From an uncultured Pseudoflavonifractor sp. (GTDB lineage: Bacteria; Bacillota; Clostridia; Oscillospirales; Oscillospiraceae): a stretch of 52,626 bases of DNA. Every line of letters begins with the position of its first letter. The stretch's first letter is position 1. The notes beneath the pieces were generated by a model. That model did not search any database and was not told the origin of the DNA. It saw only the letters and a list, made by a program, of their open reading frames with translations. The stretch spans positions 1-52,626 of the forward strand of contig NZ_CALXEG010000018.1 in NCBI RefSeq assembly GCF_944387275.1, given 5' to 3'. Position numbers and translations under genes: made by a program. This document shows positions 44,422 to 51,508 of this stretch, in pieces.

Positions 44422-45012
44422 TCAGGCCTGTTCCTTCCAACCCCGGTTCCGGAGCTTGCACACGCCCTGGGTCATGGTGCCCATGGGACAGAAGGAGCAC
44501 CAGGTTCTGGGCCGGTAGAGGACCATGACAATGAGGCCGATGAGCAGGGAGGTGAGCATCAGGCTGTAGAAGCCGAAGCTGAACTGGGCCACCCAGTCGG
44601 GGACCATACCGGCGGTATAGGTCCAGCCCCAGGGCACCCGGATGGTCCAGAAGAGCTTGATGACCTCACGCAGGGAGGAGGCTCCGGCAAAGACCAGCCA
44701 GGTCTGGAACAGCATGTTGCCGAACATGGCCAGGAAAAAGACCAGGAATCCGTACCGGAAGCCCTTGGAGGCCATCCAGCGGGGCGCGGGCTTTCCGCGG
44801 GACAGCTTCAGCCGTCCTCCCAGGAGGGAGAAGAGCTGTCCCCGTCCGCACAGGTTGTTGCAGAAAAACTTGTTCCCCCCAAAAATGGCCAGGGCCAGGG
44901 GGAGGAGAAAGTCGATCATGCCCAGCCAGGCAAACAGGATGTTGAAAAAGCCCAGGGCAAAGAACAGAATGGACCAGAGCCAGAGATAGTCGTACCAATG
45001 TGTCTTTTTCAC
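44422..45012 (-). CDS. NapH-like membrane iron-sulfur protein
   Basis: The 196-residue protein has four or five membrane helices and two cytoplasmic Cys clusters: FFCNNLCGRGQLFS near 45 and WCSFCPMGTMTQGVC near 178. These match the 4Fe-4S domain of NapH/RdxA-type proteins that pass electrons across or along the membrane. GTG 45012 overlaps the ferredoxin stop (GTGA), which fixes the start; the longer frame runs inside the ferredoxin gene. With the ferredoxin and a Crp/Fnr regulator it forms a small redox module of unknown acceptor. Confidence 0.83.
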   Translation of the reverse strand: MKKTHWYDYLWLWSILFFALGFFNILFAWLGMIDFLLPLALAIFGGNKFFCNNLCGRGQLFSLLGGRLKLSRGKPAPRWMASKGFRYGFLVFFLAMFGNMLFQTWLVFAGASSLREVIKLFWTIRVPWGWTYTAGMVPDWVAQFSFGFYSLMLTSLLIGLIVMVLYRPRTWCSFCPMGTMTQGVCKLRNRGWKEQA

Positions 45013-45215
45013 GCCTGACCCTCCCGTTCCAGCAGTGTAATGCAGTCCGCAGGGCAGACCTTGGCGCATTTTCCGCACCCCACGCAGCGGACCGGCTCCA
45101 CCGCGGCAAAGCAGCCCCGATGGACTGCCACAGCGCCTCTGGGACATTCCTTTGCACAGGCCCCACAGGCCACGCAGCGCGACCGATTCACCTCAGCAAC
45201 TCGTTTTGACAGCAT
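45009..45215 (-). CDS. 2[4Fe-4S] ferredoxin-type protein
   Basis: The 68-residue protein has two complete clusters, CVACGACAKECP and CVGCGKCAKVCP. ATG 45215 follows GGAGGT at four bases; the frame start at 45227 would place the ribosome site inside the gene. It is coupled by overlap to the NapH-like gene, its likely electron partner. Confidence 0.88.
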   Translation of the reverse strand: MLSKRVAEVNRSRCVACGACAKECPRGAVAVHRGCFAAVEPVRCVGCGKCAKVCPADCITLLEREGQA

Positions 45216-45275
45216 ACAGACCTCCAAAACTCTCTGATTTCAGGCGGGCGGACAGACGCCCCCCGATTCCAGTAC

Positions 45276-45317
45276 AGTATACCGGAACCGGGGGGCGGTG
45301 TATGTGACTGTCTTACA
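45276..45317 (-). promoter_or_regulatory. Crp/Fnr-type class II promoter of the ferredoxin operon
   Basis: On the minus strand a TATACT -10 (45281-45276) has no -35 hexamer. Instead TGTAAGACAGTCACA (45317-45303), a TGT..ACA half-site pair, is centred about 41 bases before the expected start, the class II activator position. It lies just after the stop of the Crp/Fnr gene. The inverted GC-rich arms at 45258-45298 around the start could also form a hairpin. Confidence 0.5.
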
Positions 45318-45319
45318 CT

Positions 45320-45985
45320 TCAGGTCAGGGCGCGCAGCTTTTCCCGGTCGGTGACCGTCACCTTGCCCCGGCTGAGGGATACGATGCCCTCCTGGGAAAA
45401 GTAGCGGAGCACCTTGGTGACCACCTCCCGGGCGCTGCCGATGCACCGGGCGATCTCGTCGTGGGTAAGGGGGATGACCGGGCCGTTTCGCAGCATCTCA
45501 TCCCACAGAAAGATGGCCACACGCCGGTCGATGCCCATAAAGAGGATCTGCTGCATGGTCCACATGATATCGGAGAACCGCTCGCTGGCTGTCTTATAGA
45601 GAAAAAGCTCGGCCCTGGGGTGGTTCTGGAGGATAGGGGACAGGATGGCCGACGGGATGGTGACGGCCTGGGTGTCCTCCATGGCCTCAATCAGCACGTC
45701 GAACACAATGGCGTCCATCAGGCAGGAGGAGGACATGACGCACAGTTCTCCCGCTCTTACCCGGTAAAGGGTGACCTCCCGGCCCTCTTCGGAGAGAAGA
45801 TACACCCGCAGCTGGCCGGACAGGAGCAGAAGCAGGCCCTGGCACTCCTGGTCTGCCCGGTGGGTGACCGTGCCCTTGGGCACGGCGGCGGAGAGAAGGC
45901 TCCGTTTCAGGGTATCCTGCTCTTCGGCACTGAGCTCCGGCCAGAAGGGGAGGGTATGGGCCAGCAGATGTTCCGGATTGTCCAT
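45320..45985 (-). CDS. Crp/Fnr-family transcriptional regulator
   Basis: The 221-residue regulator has a cyclic-nucleotide-binding-type beta-roll (residues 20-120) containing GELCVMSSSCLMDA, a dimer helix, and a C-terminal helix-turn-helix (LTHDEIARCIGSAREVVTKV near 175). ATG 45985 follows GAGGTGAT. The N-terminal Cys set of true oxygen-sensing Fnr is absent; the two Cys in the beta-roll are typical of a clostridial YeiL-like group often next to NapH/ferredoxin genes. It likely activates the adjacent operon and may control itself through the repeat at 46041. Confidence 0.88.
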   Translation of the reverse strand: MDNPEHLLAHTLPFWPELSAEEQDTLKRSLLSAAVPKGTVTHRADQECQGLLLLLSGQLRVYLLSEEGREVTLYRVRAGELCVMSSSCLMDAIVFDVLIEAMEDTQAVTIPSAILSPILQNHPRAELFLYKTASERFSDIMWTMQQILFMGIDRRVAIFLWDEMLRNGPVIPLTHDEIARCIGSAREVVTKVLRYFSQEGIVSLSRGKVTVTDREKLRALT

Positions 45986-46025
45986 GGTTATCACCTCGGT
46001 TGGCCTGACGGCGAAGGATATCCCC

Positions 46026-46061
46026 ATTATACGTGATTTTCATGCCGGATACAACGGCATG
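46026..46061 (-). promoter_or_regulatory. Promoter of the Crp/Fnr gene with inverted repeat over the -35
   Basis: On the minus strand, TTGTAT (46054-46049), 17 bases, TATAAT (46031-46026). The repeat CATGCCG-7-CGGCATG (46041-46061) covers the -35, a good place for repression. Confidence 0.68.
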
Positions 46062-46090
46062 GGGAAAGAGAAAAAATTTGAGCGGGATAC

Positions 46091-46132
46091 TTGACAGGAC
46101 AGGGCGCCGTCGCTATAATGAACATTGTTCAT
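46091..46132 (+). promoter_or_regulatory. tetR promoter with overlapping operator
   Basis: TTGACA (46091-46096), 17 bases, TATAAT (46114-46119) is a consensus promoter. The palindrome ATGAACA-T-TGTTCAT (46118-46132) overlaps the -10 end and start site, as expected for autorepression. Confidence 0.85.
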
Positions 46133-46147
46133 ATTGGAGGTCGGGCC

Positions 46148-46705
46148 ATGAATACCGTTGTCACATCCAAAGAGGAGATCCTTGCCGCCAGCCGGGAGCT
46201 GATTCGCAGCCGGGGCTGGTCCGCGGTCAGCATCCGCTCCGTGGCGGGCGCCTGCGGCGTGTCGGTGGGGTCCATCTACAACTACTTTGCCTCCAAGGCC
46301 GACCTGGTGTCCGCCACGGTGGAGAGCGTCTGGTGCGACATCTTCCACCTGCCGGAGCAGGAGGAGGTGTTCCGGGACACCCTGGCCTGCGTCTCCTGGA
46401 TCTACGGGCGCATGGAGTACGGCTGTCGGGCGTATCCCGGGTTCTTCACCCTCCACTCCATGGGCTTTCTGGGCATGGAGAAGGCCGGCGGCCGGGAGCG
46501 GATGGAGCAGACCTGGCAGCACATCCTGGGGGGACTGTGCGCCGTACTGAAGCGGGACCCCAAAGTCCGGACTTGCGCCTTTGACGGTGAATTCACGGCG
46601 GAAAAGTTTGCGGACATCCTGTTTTCCCTCTTCCTGTCCGCCCTGCTCCGGGAGGACTATGACCCGTCCCCCGTCCTGGAGCTGATCCGGAGAACCGTCT
46701 ACTGA
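46148..46705 (+). CDS. TetR/AcrR-family repressor
   Basis: The 185-residue repressor has the family helix-turn-helix in residues 8-52 (SVAGACGVSVGSIYNYFASK) and a helical ligand domain with DUF-like features (C-terminal FSLFLSALLREDYDPSPVLE). ATG 46148 follows TGGAGG. A palindrome at its own promoter recurs before the next operon (46801-46813), so it probably controls both. The ligand is not known. Confidence 0.88.
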   Translation: MNTVVTSKEEILAASRELIRSRGWSAVSIRSVAGACGVSVGSIYNYFASKADLVSATVESVWCDIFHLPEQEEVFRDTLACVSWIYGRMEYGCRAYPGFFTLHSMGFLGMEKAGGRERMEQTWQHILGGLCAVLKRDPKVRTCAFDGEFTAEKFADILFSLFLSALLREDYDPSPVLELIRRTVY

Positions 46706-46743
46706 TTGTCCCCGGAGCCTTGAAGCAGAACATACCCCGCTCT

Positions 46744-46790
46744 CCCATCTTTCCGGGCCTGTGGCCCGGGGATGGGCGCGGGATTTTTTT
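46744..46790 (+). terminator. Terminator after tetR
   Basis: CCCATC..CCGGGCC (46744-46759) folds back on GGCCCGG..GATGGG (46763-46776) with a small internal bulge; T-run at 46784-46790. Confidence 0.65.
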
Positions 46791-46800
46791 AGAGTCAAAA

Positions 46801-46813
46801 TGAACAGCGTTCA
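46801..46813 (+). promoter_or_regulatory. Second TetR operator before the membrane operon
   Basis: TGAAC-AGC-GTTCA has the same arms and spacing as the core TGAAC-ATT-GTTCA at 46119-46131. It lies 19 bases before the next start codon. No clear -35/-10 pair was found around it. Confidence 0.6.
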
Positions 46814-46831
46814 GATAAGGAGCGATATGAT

Positions 46832-47257
46832 ATGAAAGTACAGAAGAATACCCTCCTGCTGCTGGCCTGCCTGGTGTGGGGGGCGGCGGGATTCAATATC
46901 CTGCGGATCGGCGTCCTGGCCTACCCGGCCTATGTCACAGCGGTGAACCTGCTGCTGTCCGCCGTGGTCTTTGTGCTGTTCCAGCGCTTTGTCTTCGGGA
47001 GGCTGGTGAAAAAGCACACCGGCCGCATTGCGGGCATGGAGGAAAAACTCCAGTTTTTTCTGAAATTTTTTGACGGAAAGGCCTTTGCCATCATGGCGGT
47101 GATGATGACCGGCGGCATCGGCCTGCGGGCCTCCGGCCTGGCGCCGGAGCGGTTTATCGCCGTGTTCTACTCCGGCCTGGGGGCGGCCCTGCTGCTGGCC
47201 GGGTGCCTGTTCGGCCGGAACTACGGGAGGGCGGTCCGTGCGGCAGCGTGCGGTTGA
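46832..47257 (+). CDS. Membrane protein, TetR-controlled operon (first gene)
   Basis: The 141-residue protein has four hydrophobic segments (about 7-27, 33-52, 84-101, 110-128) with a basic loop in the middle (FVFGRLVKKHTGRIAG). The ribosome site AAGGAG precedes ATG 46832. No family is recognised. The operator just upstream and the codirectional membrane genes downstream suggest an exporter-like or stress-response function, which is not demonstrable. Confidence 0.75.
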   Translation: MKVQKNTLLLLACLVWGAAGFNILRIGVLAYPAYVTAVNLLLSAVVFVLFQRFVFGRLVKKHTGRIAGMEEKLQFFLKFFDGKAFAIMAVMMTGGIGLRASGLAPERFIAVFYSGLGAALLLAGCLFGRNYGRAVRAAACG

Positions 47258-47296
47258 TATAGAGAAAGAACGAAAAACAAGGAAAGGAACATTACC

Positions 47297-47959
47297 ATGC
47301 AGGCAATTGCAGAGACCCTGTTTGACGTGGTCTATCTCATTTCAGTCATTACCATCGGTATCCTCATGATCCGGGGCAGCGGAGGCCGGAACCAGTACCG
47401 GCTCTTCGGCGTGATGGCCGTGGTGCTGGGGGCGGGGGATGCCTTCCACCTGGTGCCCCGGGCGGTGGCCCTGTGCACCACCGGTCTGGAGCACTACACC
47501 GTACCCCTGGGGCTGGGCAAGTGGATCACCTCCATCACCATGACCATCTTCTATGTGCTCCTCTACTATGTCTGGCGGCAGCGCTATCAGATTCAGGGAA
47601 AACACGGCGTCACCGCTGCCGTGTACATCCTGGCTGGTCTGCGGATTTTCCTGTGCATGATGCCTCAGAACGACTGGCTCAGCGCCTCCGGACCTCTGTC
47701 CTGGGGTATCTGGCGGAACATCCCCTTTGCTCTGCTGGGTGTGCTGATCATCGTCCTGTTCTACCGCAGCGCCGGGGAACGGAACGACCGGGCCTTCCGC
47801 TGGATGTGGCTGACCATTGTCCTCAGCTTCGCCTTCTATATCCCGGTGGTCCTCTGGGCCGACGTGGTGCCCATGATCGGCATGCTGATGATCCCCAAGA
47901 CCTGCGCCTATGTGTGGACCGTGCTCATCGGCTACCGGACCATGACGAACGAAAAATAA
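47297..47959 (+). CDS. Six- or seven-helix membrane protein, TetR-controlled operon (second gene)
   Basis: The 220-residue protein has six or seven membrane helices and short loops, with conserved-looking polar residues inside helices (GAGDAFHLVPR near 46, and WRNIPFALLG near 140). It starts behind AAGGAAAGGAAC and ends 13 bases before the next gene. I recognise no characterised family. Confidence 0.78.
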   Translation: MQAIAETLFDVVYLISVITIGILMIRGSGGRNQYRLFGVMAVVLGAGDAFHLVPRAVALCTTGLEHYTVPLGLGKWITSITMTIFYVLLYYVWRQRYQIQGKHGVTAAVYILAGLRIFLCMMPQNDWLSASGPLSWGIWRNIPFALLGVLIIVLFYRSAGERNDRAFRWMWLTIVLSFAFYIPVVLWADVVPMIGMLMIPKTCAYVWTVLIGYRTMTNEK

Positions 47960-47972
47960 GGAGGAATTCTGT

Positions 47973-48389
47973 ATGAAACGCTATGCCAATACTGCCGTGG
48001 CCTACGCCGTGATCGCCATGATCTTCGGCGTGTTCTACCGGGAATTCACCAAGTTCAATGGCTTCACGGGCCGCACTGTGCTCTCCGCCATCCACCCCCA
48101 CTACTTTGTCCTTGGCGTGGCCTTTTTCCTGCTGCTCCTGCTGCTGGAGAAGGCCGTGGGCTTTTCCGGCGCCGGCACGGGAAAGGTGCTGGCCGTGTAC
48201 CACGTGGGCCTGAACCTGACCGGCCTGACCCTGCTGCTCTGGGGCGTGGTCCAGGTGCTGGGGACCAGCCTGTCCTCCGCCCTGAACGGCGCGCTCTCCG
48301 GCGTGGCGGGTATCGGCCACATCCTGCTGGGGATCAGCCTGCTGCTGATTCTCCTCCAGATCCGGAAGTCCGTGTCTGCCGGAACGTAA
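47973..48389 (+). CDS. DUF2871-family membrane protein
   Basis: The 138-residue protein opens with AYAVIAMIFGVFYREFTKFN and the FTGRTVLSAIHPHYFVLG stretch, both typical of the DUF2871 family, and has four membrane helices. The function of the family is unknown; the paired His near residue 47-49 could bind a metal or haem. It is the third gene of the operon behind the TetR operator; AGGAGGAATT precedes its ATG. Confidence 0.8.
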   Translation: MKRYANTAVAYAVIAMIFGVFYREFTKFNGFTGRTVLSAIHPHYFVLGVAFFLLLLLLEKAVGFSGAGTGKVLAVYHVGLNLTGLTLLLWGVVQVLGTSLSSALNGALSGVAGIGHILLGISLLLILLQIRKSVSAGT

Positions 48390-48406
48390 ACCGCCTCACA
48401 AAAGAG

Positions 48407-48437
48407 CCGCCCGGGTGCGCTATGTGCGCCCGGGCGG
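48407..48437 (+). terminator. Hairpin after the DUF2871 gene
   Basis: CCGCCCGGG..GCGC (48407-48420) pairs with GCGC..CCCGGGCGG (48426-48437) with one bulge; no T-run. Confidence 0.5.
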
Positions 48438-48523
48438 ATGTCTGTATGGACAGGGAACAAACATAAGGACGTGCCGGACAGGAATAGGATACCTTACCAT
48501 GCAGAAAAATGGAGGGTGATGGT

Positions 48524-48874
48524 ATGCTGACAGCATGGCTGCTTCTGATGCTCAACGGGCTCTTCGTCACACTGCGGCTCTCCGGGGGGAACGGGGGCTC
48601 TTTCCCGCGGCCCCTGAAGGCGGAGGAGGAGCGGATGTACCTGGAGCGCTGCGCCGCCGGGGATCTGGAGGCCCGGAACGTCCTGATCGAGCACAATCTC
48701 CGCCTGGTGGCCCACATCATCAAGAAGTATTACACCCAGACCGACGACCAGGACGACCTGATCTCCATCGGCACCATCGGGCTCATCAAGGGGATCTCCA
48801 CCTTCAAGGCGGATAAGAACGTGCGCCTGGCCACCTATGCCAGCCGGTGCATTGAAAATGCTATACTATCGTAG
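48524..48874 (+). pseudogene. sigK: 5' half of the pro-sigma-K gene, interrupted by a mobile element
   Basis: The 116-codon fragment encodes the hydrophobic pro-sequence (residues 1-22), the FPRPL start of the mature factor, and sigma region 2 (RNVLIEHNLRLVAHIIKKYY, then DLISIGTIGLIKGISTF, then LATYASRCIEN). In intact sigma-K proteins the Ile-Glu-Asn is followed by Glu-Ile-Leu and another 110 or so residues including region 4. Here it turns into Ala-Ile-Leu-Ser and stops. In Bacillus subtilis the skin element divides sigK at the same codons, and excision in the mother cell restores the gene. The start at 48524 lies after GGAGGGTGAT. It may be a reversible split rather than a dead gene. Confidence 0.9.
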
Positions 48875-48906
48875 CAGAACAATCGGCGATTGAGGTGGCG
48901 GAACGG

Positions 48907-49485
48907 GTGTCTTTTGAGGCAAAATGGCGCCTGCTGGCACAAGTGGAATTCCGCTGCTATATTCTGATTTCCAATGTATCAGGTGCAGTAAAAGTAGCCC
49001 CTCTCCAAATTTTGCAATTTCCAGTGGTGCTGCCGCACAAGTTTCAGGACGCAGAAAAGTTCAATTTACGGTTTTCGGACTTCTCAGAAATCACCGAAAC
49101 GGCGGACAAGCTTCGATGGCTCCGATACCAGAGAGGGCTGCGGCAAAGAGATGTAGCGGACTACGCCGGTATCGATCGGAGCACCTATGTTCACTACGAA
49201 GAATATGGAAAAGATTTCTACTCACCGGAGCACATGGAGAAAATCGCGCAGCTTTTTGAAGTGCCGGTCGATATGCTTCTGGATGACTACAATCTATTTC
49301 TGAGAAATGGTCAGGGTGAGCAGATCAAGGCGATCCGAACGAAACTGGGGCTGACGCAGAGACAATATGCGGACAAGCTGGGCGTCAGCCTTGGCAGTCT
49401 CAAGCAGTGGGAGCAAAACCGCAAGCAGATATTCAAATCCACGTGGGAGAAGTATTTCAAGCAGAGGCTTGAACATTGCGAATAA
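48907..49485 (+). CDS. Double XRE-type regulator at the element end
   Basis: The 192-residue protein carries two helix-turn-helix parts: LRWLRYQRGLRQRDVADYAG with a following YVHYEEYGKDFYSPEHMEKI (near 75-115), and KLGLTQRQYADKLGVSLGSLK (near 150-172). GTG 48907 is preferred because GAGGTGG stands eight bases before it, but the frame is open back to the insertion junction (stop at 48853). The true start could therefore come from the joined end of the excised circle. It precedes the toxin-antitoxin pair and may regulate the element. Confidence 0.65.
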   Translation: MSFEAKWRLLAQVEFRCYILISNVSGAVKVAPLQILQFPVVLPHKFQDAEKFNLRFSDFSEITETADKLRWLRYQRGLRQRDVADYAGIDRSTYVHYEEYGKDFYSPEHMEKIAQLFEVPVDMLLDDYNLFLRNGQGEQIKAIRTKLGLTQRQYADKLGVSLGSLKQWEQNRKQIFKSTWEKYFKQRLEHCE

Positions 49486-49513
49486 TTCTGATAGAATTAT
49501 CATAGAATAATTC
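49482..49513. promoter_or_regulatory. Operator region of the toxin-antitoxin operon
   Basis: ATAATTCT-GAT-AGAATTAT (49482-49500) is a perfect palindrome and GAATAATTC (49505-49513) a second, shorter one. Both lie just before the antitoxin ribosome site, the usual place for antitoxin-mediated autorepression. Confidence 0.7.
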
Positions 49514-49528
49514 AGGAGGTGTTGACCC

Positions 49529-49795
49529 ATGATTATCAAATCTTCTACTGCGCTTCGCAACGACTACGGCACGATCTCTGATCTGGCGCATGAGGAAGCG
49601 GAACCTATCTATATCACAAAAAACGGCGAGGGTGATCTTGTCGTGATGAGCATTGAAGCCTTTGAACAGCGAGAGGAAACCTTAAAGCTGCGCATAAAGT
49701 TGGAAGCGGCGGAGGCATCCCGGCTTTCCGATGCACCCTCCTATACGCTGGAGGAATCCAGGAAACGGCTGGAGGCGATCTATCAGCGTGGCTAA
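49529..49795 (+). CDS. Phd/YefM-family antitoxin
   Basis: The 88-residue protein has the Phd/YefM N-terminal fold (MIIKSSTALRNDYGTISDLA, then EPIYITKNGEGDLVVMSIEAFEQRE) and a helical C-terminal tail that would block the toxin. AGGAGG precedes its ATG. It overlaps the toxin gene by eight bases. It should also repress its own promoter through the palindromes upstream. Confidence 0.88.
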   Translation: MIIKSSTALRNDYGTISDLAHEEAEPIYITKNGEGDLVVMSIEAFEQREETLKLRIKLEAAEASRLSDAPSYTLEESRKRLEAIYQRG

Positions 49796-50114
49796 TCTCG
49801 TGATTCTGGAACCCGCCCAGCGGGAGCTTGAAGAAATTGCGCAGCTCCACATGAACCTTGTGGGGCCAAACTCAGCGAGGAACATCACCAATCTGATTCT
49901 GGATACGCTTTCCCGTCTGAAGATGTTCCCGTTGTCCGGCCATATCCCGCTGGATAAGGAACTGCGAAACGGCGGATACCGCTATGTCATCGCGGGAAAA
50001 TATATCTGCGTGTATCGGCTGATTGCTGAAACGGTCTATGTTTACCATATTGCCTACGGCGCAAGCAATTATCCGACCCTTTTCAAACGGCTTCTGAAAG
50101 AAGAAAATCAATAA
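49788..50114 (+). CDS. RelE/ParE-family toxin
   Basis: The 108-residue basic protein has the RelE/ParE fold: VILEPAQRELEEIAQLHMNL, then GHIPLDKELRNGGYRYVIAGKY, then VYVYHIAYGASNYPTLFKRL. GTG 49788 lies eight bases inside the antitoxin end behind GGAGGCG; the upstream frame from 49731 is a shadow of the antitoxin gene. ParE members poison gyrase and RelE members cut mRNA; the sequence alone does not decide. The pair likely stabilises the element. Confidence 0.87.
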   Translation: MANLVILEPAQRELEEIAQLHMNLVGPNSARNITNLILDTLSRLKMFPLSGHIPLDKELRNGGYRYVIAGKYICVYRLIAETVYVYHIAYGASNYPTLFKRLLKEENQ

Positions 50115-50139
50115 GAATATGCAAGGAGCATCTACAAAA

Positions 50140-50177
50140 CCGAGCAGACCGGCTTCACTTGAGGCCAGTCTGCTCGG
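50140..50177. terminator. Terminator between toxin and a small minus-strand gene
   Basis: CCGAGCAGAC (50140-50149) pairs with GTCTGCTCGG (50168-50177), placed between converging genes. Confidence 0.65.
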
Positions 50178-50186
50178 ATTTATGTA

Positions 50187-50363
50187 TTACTTCCGCTTTT
50201 TCAGGTGCTTCACTGCTGCATCTACCAGTTCCAGCTTCTGCTCCGTGGAACAGGGCAGCTTCTGGACGCTCTTCAGCACTTGTTCGGACTGGAACTTCGC
50301 CAGTTCCTGTGCAAGCTCCTGGTTTGCTTGCTGTGATTTAGGGAAAATCAGAAATACTTCCAT
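50187..50363 (-). CDS. Small hypothetical protein of the element (58 aa)
   Basis: An ATG at 50363 behind a strong ribosome site (GGAGGG, then CAGCG) opens a 58-codon frame ending in TAA. The product starts MEVFLIFPKSQQANQELAQE, is mostly helical with many Gln, Glu and Lys, and ends LKKRK. It has no membrane segment. It lies between the toxin and the Cys-rich VLP gene. No family is recognised, but the translation signals are good. Confidence 0.6.
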   Translation of the reverse strand: MEVFLIFPKSQQANQELAQELAKFQSEQVLKSVQKLPCSTEQKLELVDAAVKHLKKRK

Positions 50364-50524
50364 CGCTGCCCTCCTTTCCAGAGCATTTGCTGTTTCACTC
50401 TATGCGTGTTTTCCGGTGCGTATGTAGACAGATAAAACGTGTTTTTCGGGGATACAGGGGAAATCGTATTGCTCGGTGCATTCTGCGGTGCGGGAAGCCT
50501 TGGAAACACTGGCTTTTTCGGCAC
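50364..50524. other. Gene-free stretch between small element genes
   Basis: I see no promoter, repeat or supported gene here apart from the ribosome site of the small minus-strand gene. Confidence 0.4.
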
Positions 50525-50908
50525 CTAATTGTCTACGCCGGAGCGCCGTCTGCGGGCGGATTTTGCTTTCTGCTGCCGGTGGACTTTGGCCGCGCATTCG
50601 CGGCAGTATTTCGCCCGACCAGAGCGGGCGAGGAAGTCCTTGCCGCAGACCTGACAGCGGTGCAGCTTCTTCGGGGTGAGGATGGCCTGCTCCAGCTTCG
50701 GCTGCTCCGGCAGCACGGCATGGCGGAACCAGCGGCAGATCAGGCTGTGGGAGATGGCCTGTGGGCAGGTGCCATCCAGCGGCAGGCAGTCGCCGTCTGC
50801 GAAGTTGCAGCAGCGCTTGACCAGCTTGCGCACGCTGCGAACTTGTCCCGGCGTCAGGCGGAAAAGCGTGCCGTCCGGCAGGTGCTCGATGGGGTCAAGT
50901 CTGCGCAT
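50525..50908 (-). CDS. Cysteine-rich VLP-domain protein
   Basis: The 127-residue protein resembles the Cys-rich VLP proteins carried by many Firmicutes conjugative elements. RLDPIEHLPDGTLFRLTPGQ leads to KLVKRCCNFADGDCLPLDGTC, then CRWFRHAVLP, and a zinc-finger-like CQVCGKDFLARSGRAKYCREC. The tail is very basic (RRRRS). ATG 50908 follows AAGGAGG and overlaps the repA end by 14 bases. Its role is unknown; the Cys pattern suggests zinc and perhaps nucleic acid binding. Confidence 0.8.
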   Translation of the reverse strand: MRRLDPIEHLPDGTLFRLTPGQVRSVRKLVKRCCNFADGDCLPLDGTCPQAISHSLICRWFRHAVLPEQPKLEQAILTPKKLHRCQVCGKDFLARSGRAKYCRECAAKVHRQQKAKSARRRRSGVDN

Positions 50909-51281
50909 TCGTTTCCTCCTTGGCGATGAGTTTAGCATCCGCCGGGTAATTCAGCGTAATGAGGGCGGGCTTGCCCAGCCCCTGCTTGCGGCGGACGATC
51001 AGGCCGCTGTACTCCAGTTCTCGAAAAATCCGCGTGGCGCTCTGGCGGCTGCGGTGGAGCTTGGCCTGTGCCTGTTCCACTGTGAAGTACAGCCGGATGG
51101 TGCCGTCCGGCTCGACATAGCCATTCTGCCGGGAGATGCTGGCTCTGTCCAACAGCAGCGCGTAGAGCACTTTTGCGTCGTTGCTGATCTCACAGAGCGT
51201 TTCGTCTTGCAGCAGAAACCTCGGAAGCGGCACATAGGATGCCGCCGGGCTGTCAGTGGTAAACTTACAGAATATTTTCAT
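50895..51281 (-). CDS. RepA-N-type replication initiator protein
   Basis: The 128-residue protein matches the N-terminal winged-helix domain of RepA-N initiators: SYVPLPRFLLQDETLCEISNDAK, then LLLDRASISRQNGYVEPDGTIRL, then RSRQSATRIFRELEYSGLIVRRKQG. ATG 51281 follows AGGAGGT. Only the DNA-binding domain is present, as in the short versions of conjugative elements, so it may be a regulator or act on an origin in the excised form. It is coupled with the VLP gene. Confidence 0.82.
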   Translation of the reverse strand: MKIFCKFTTDSPAASYVPLPRFLLQDETLCEISNDAKVLYALLLDRASISRQNGYVEPDGTIRLYFTVEQAQAKLHRSRQSATRIFRELEYSGLIVRRKQGLGKPALITLNYPADAKLIAKEETNAQT

Positions 51282-51508
51282 CTGACCTCCTGTCCTATCC
51301 ATCCTATCAGGCGTATTGATTGGATTGATGGATGAGTTTCTTGTATCTTGATTTATTTCTTATTGATTAGGGGATGAAATTCAGCCTAAATGAACGTCGC
51401 GGAAACCGTCGTCCTGAAATCCGTTTTCGGAACCCTCCGGAGCGTCAACTTGTCCACTGCCTGGAAAACCGGTGCCGGAAAAGCCACACATGGAAAACCC
51501 CGTTGTGG
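51282..51508. other. Upstream region of repA with short TTTTCC repeats
   Basis: Besides the AT-rich leader (51310-51375), the minus strand shows three TTTTCC copies spaced about 15 bases (51464-51500). They could be binding sites of the initiator. The evidence is weak. Confidence 0.3.

Noticed and set aside
49731-49787. An extended N-terminus of the ParE toxin
   Set aside because: This part is the antitoxin gene in another frame; GTG 49788 has a good ribosome site and gives the normal family length.
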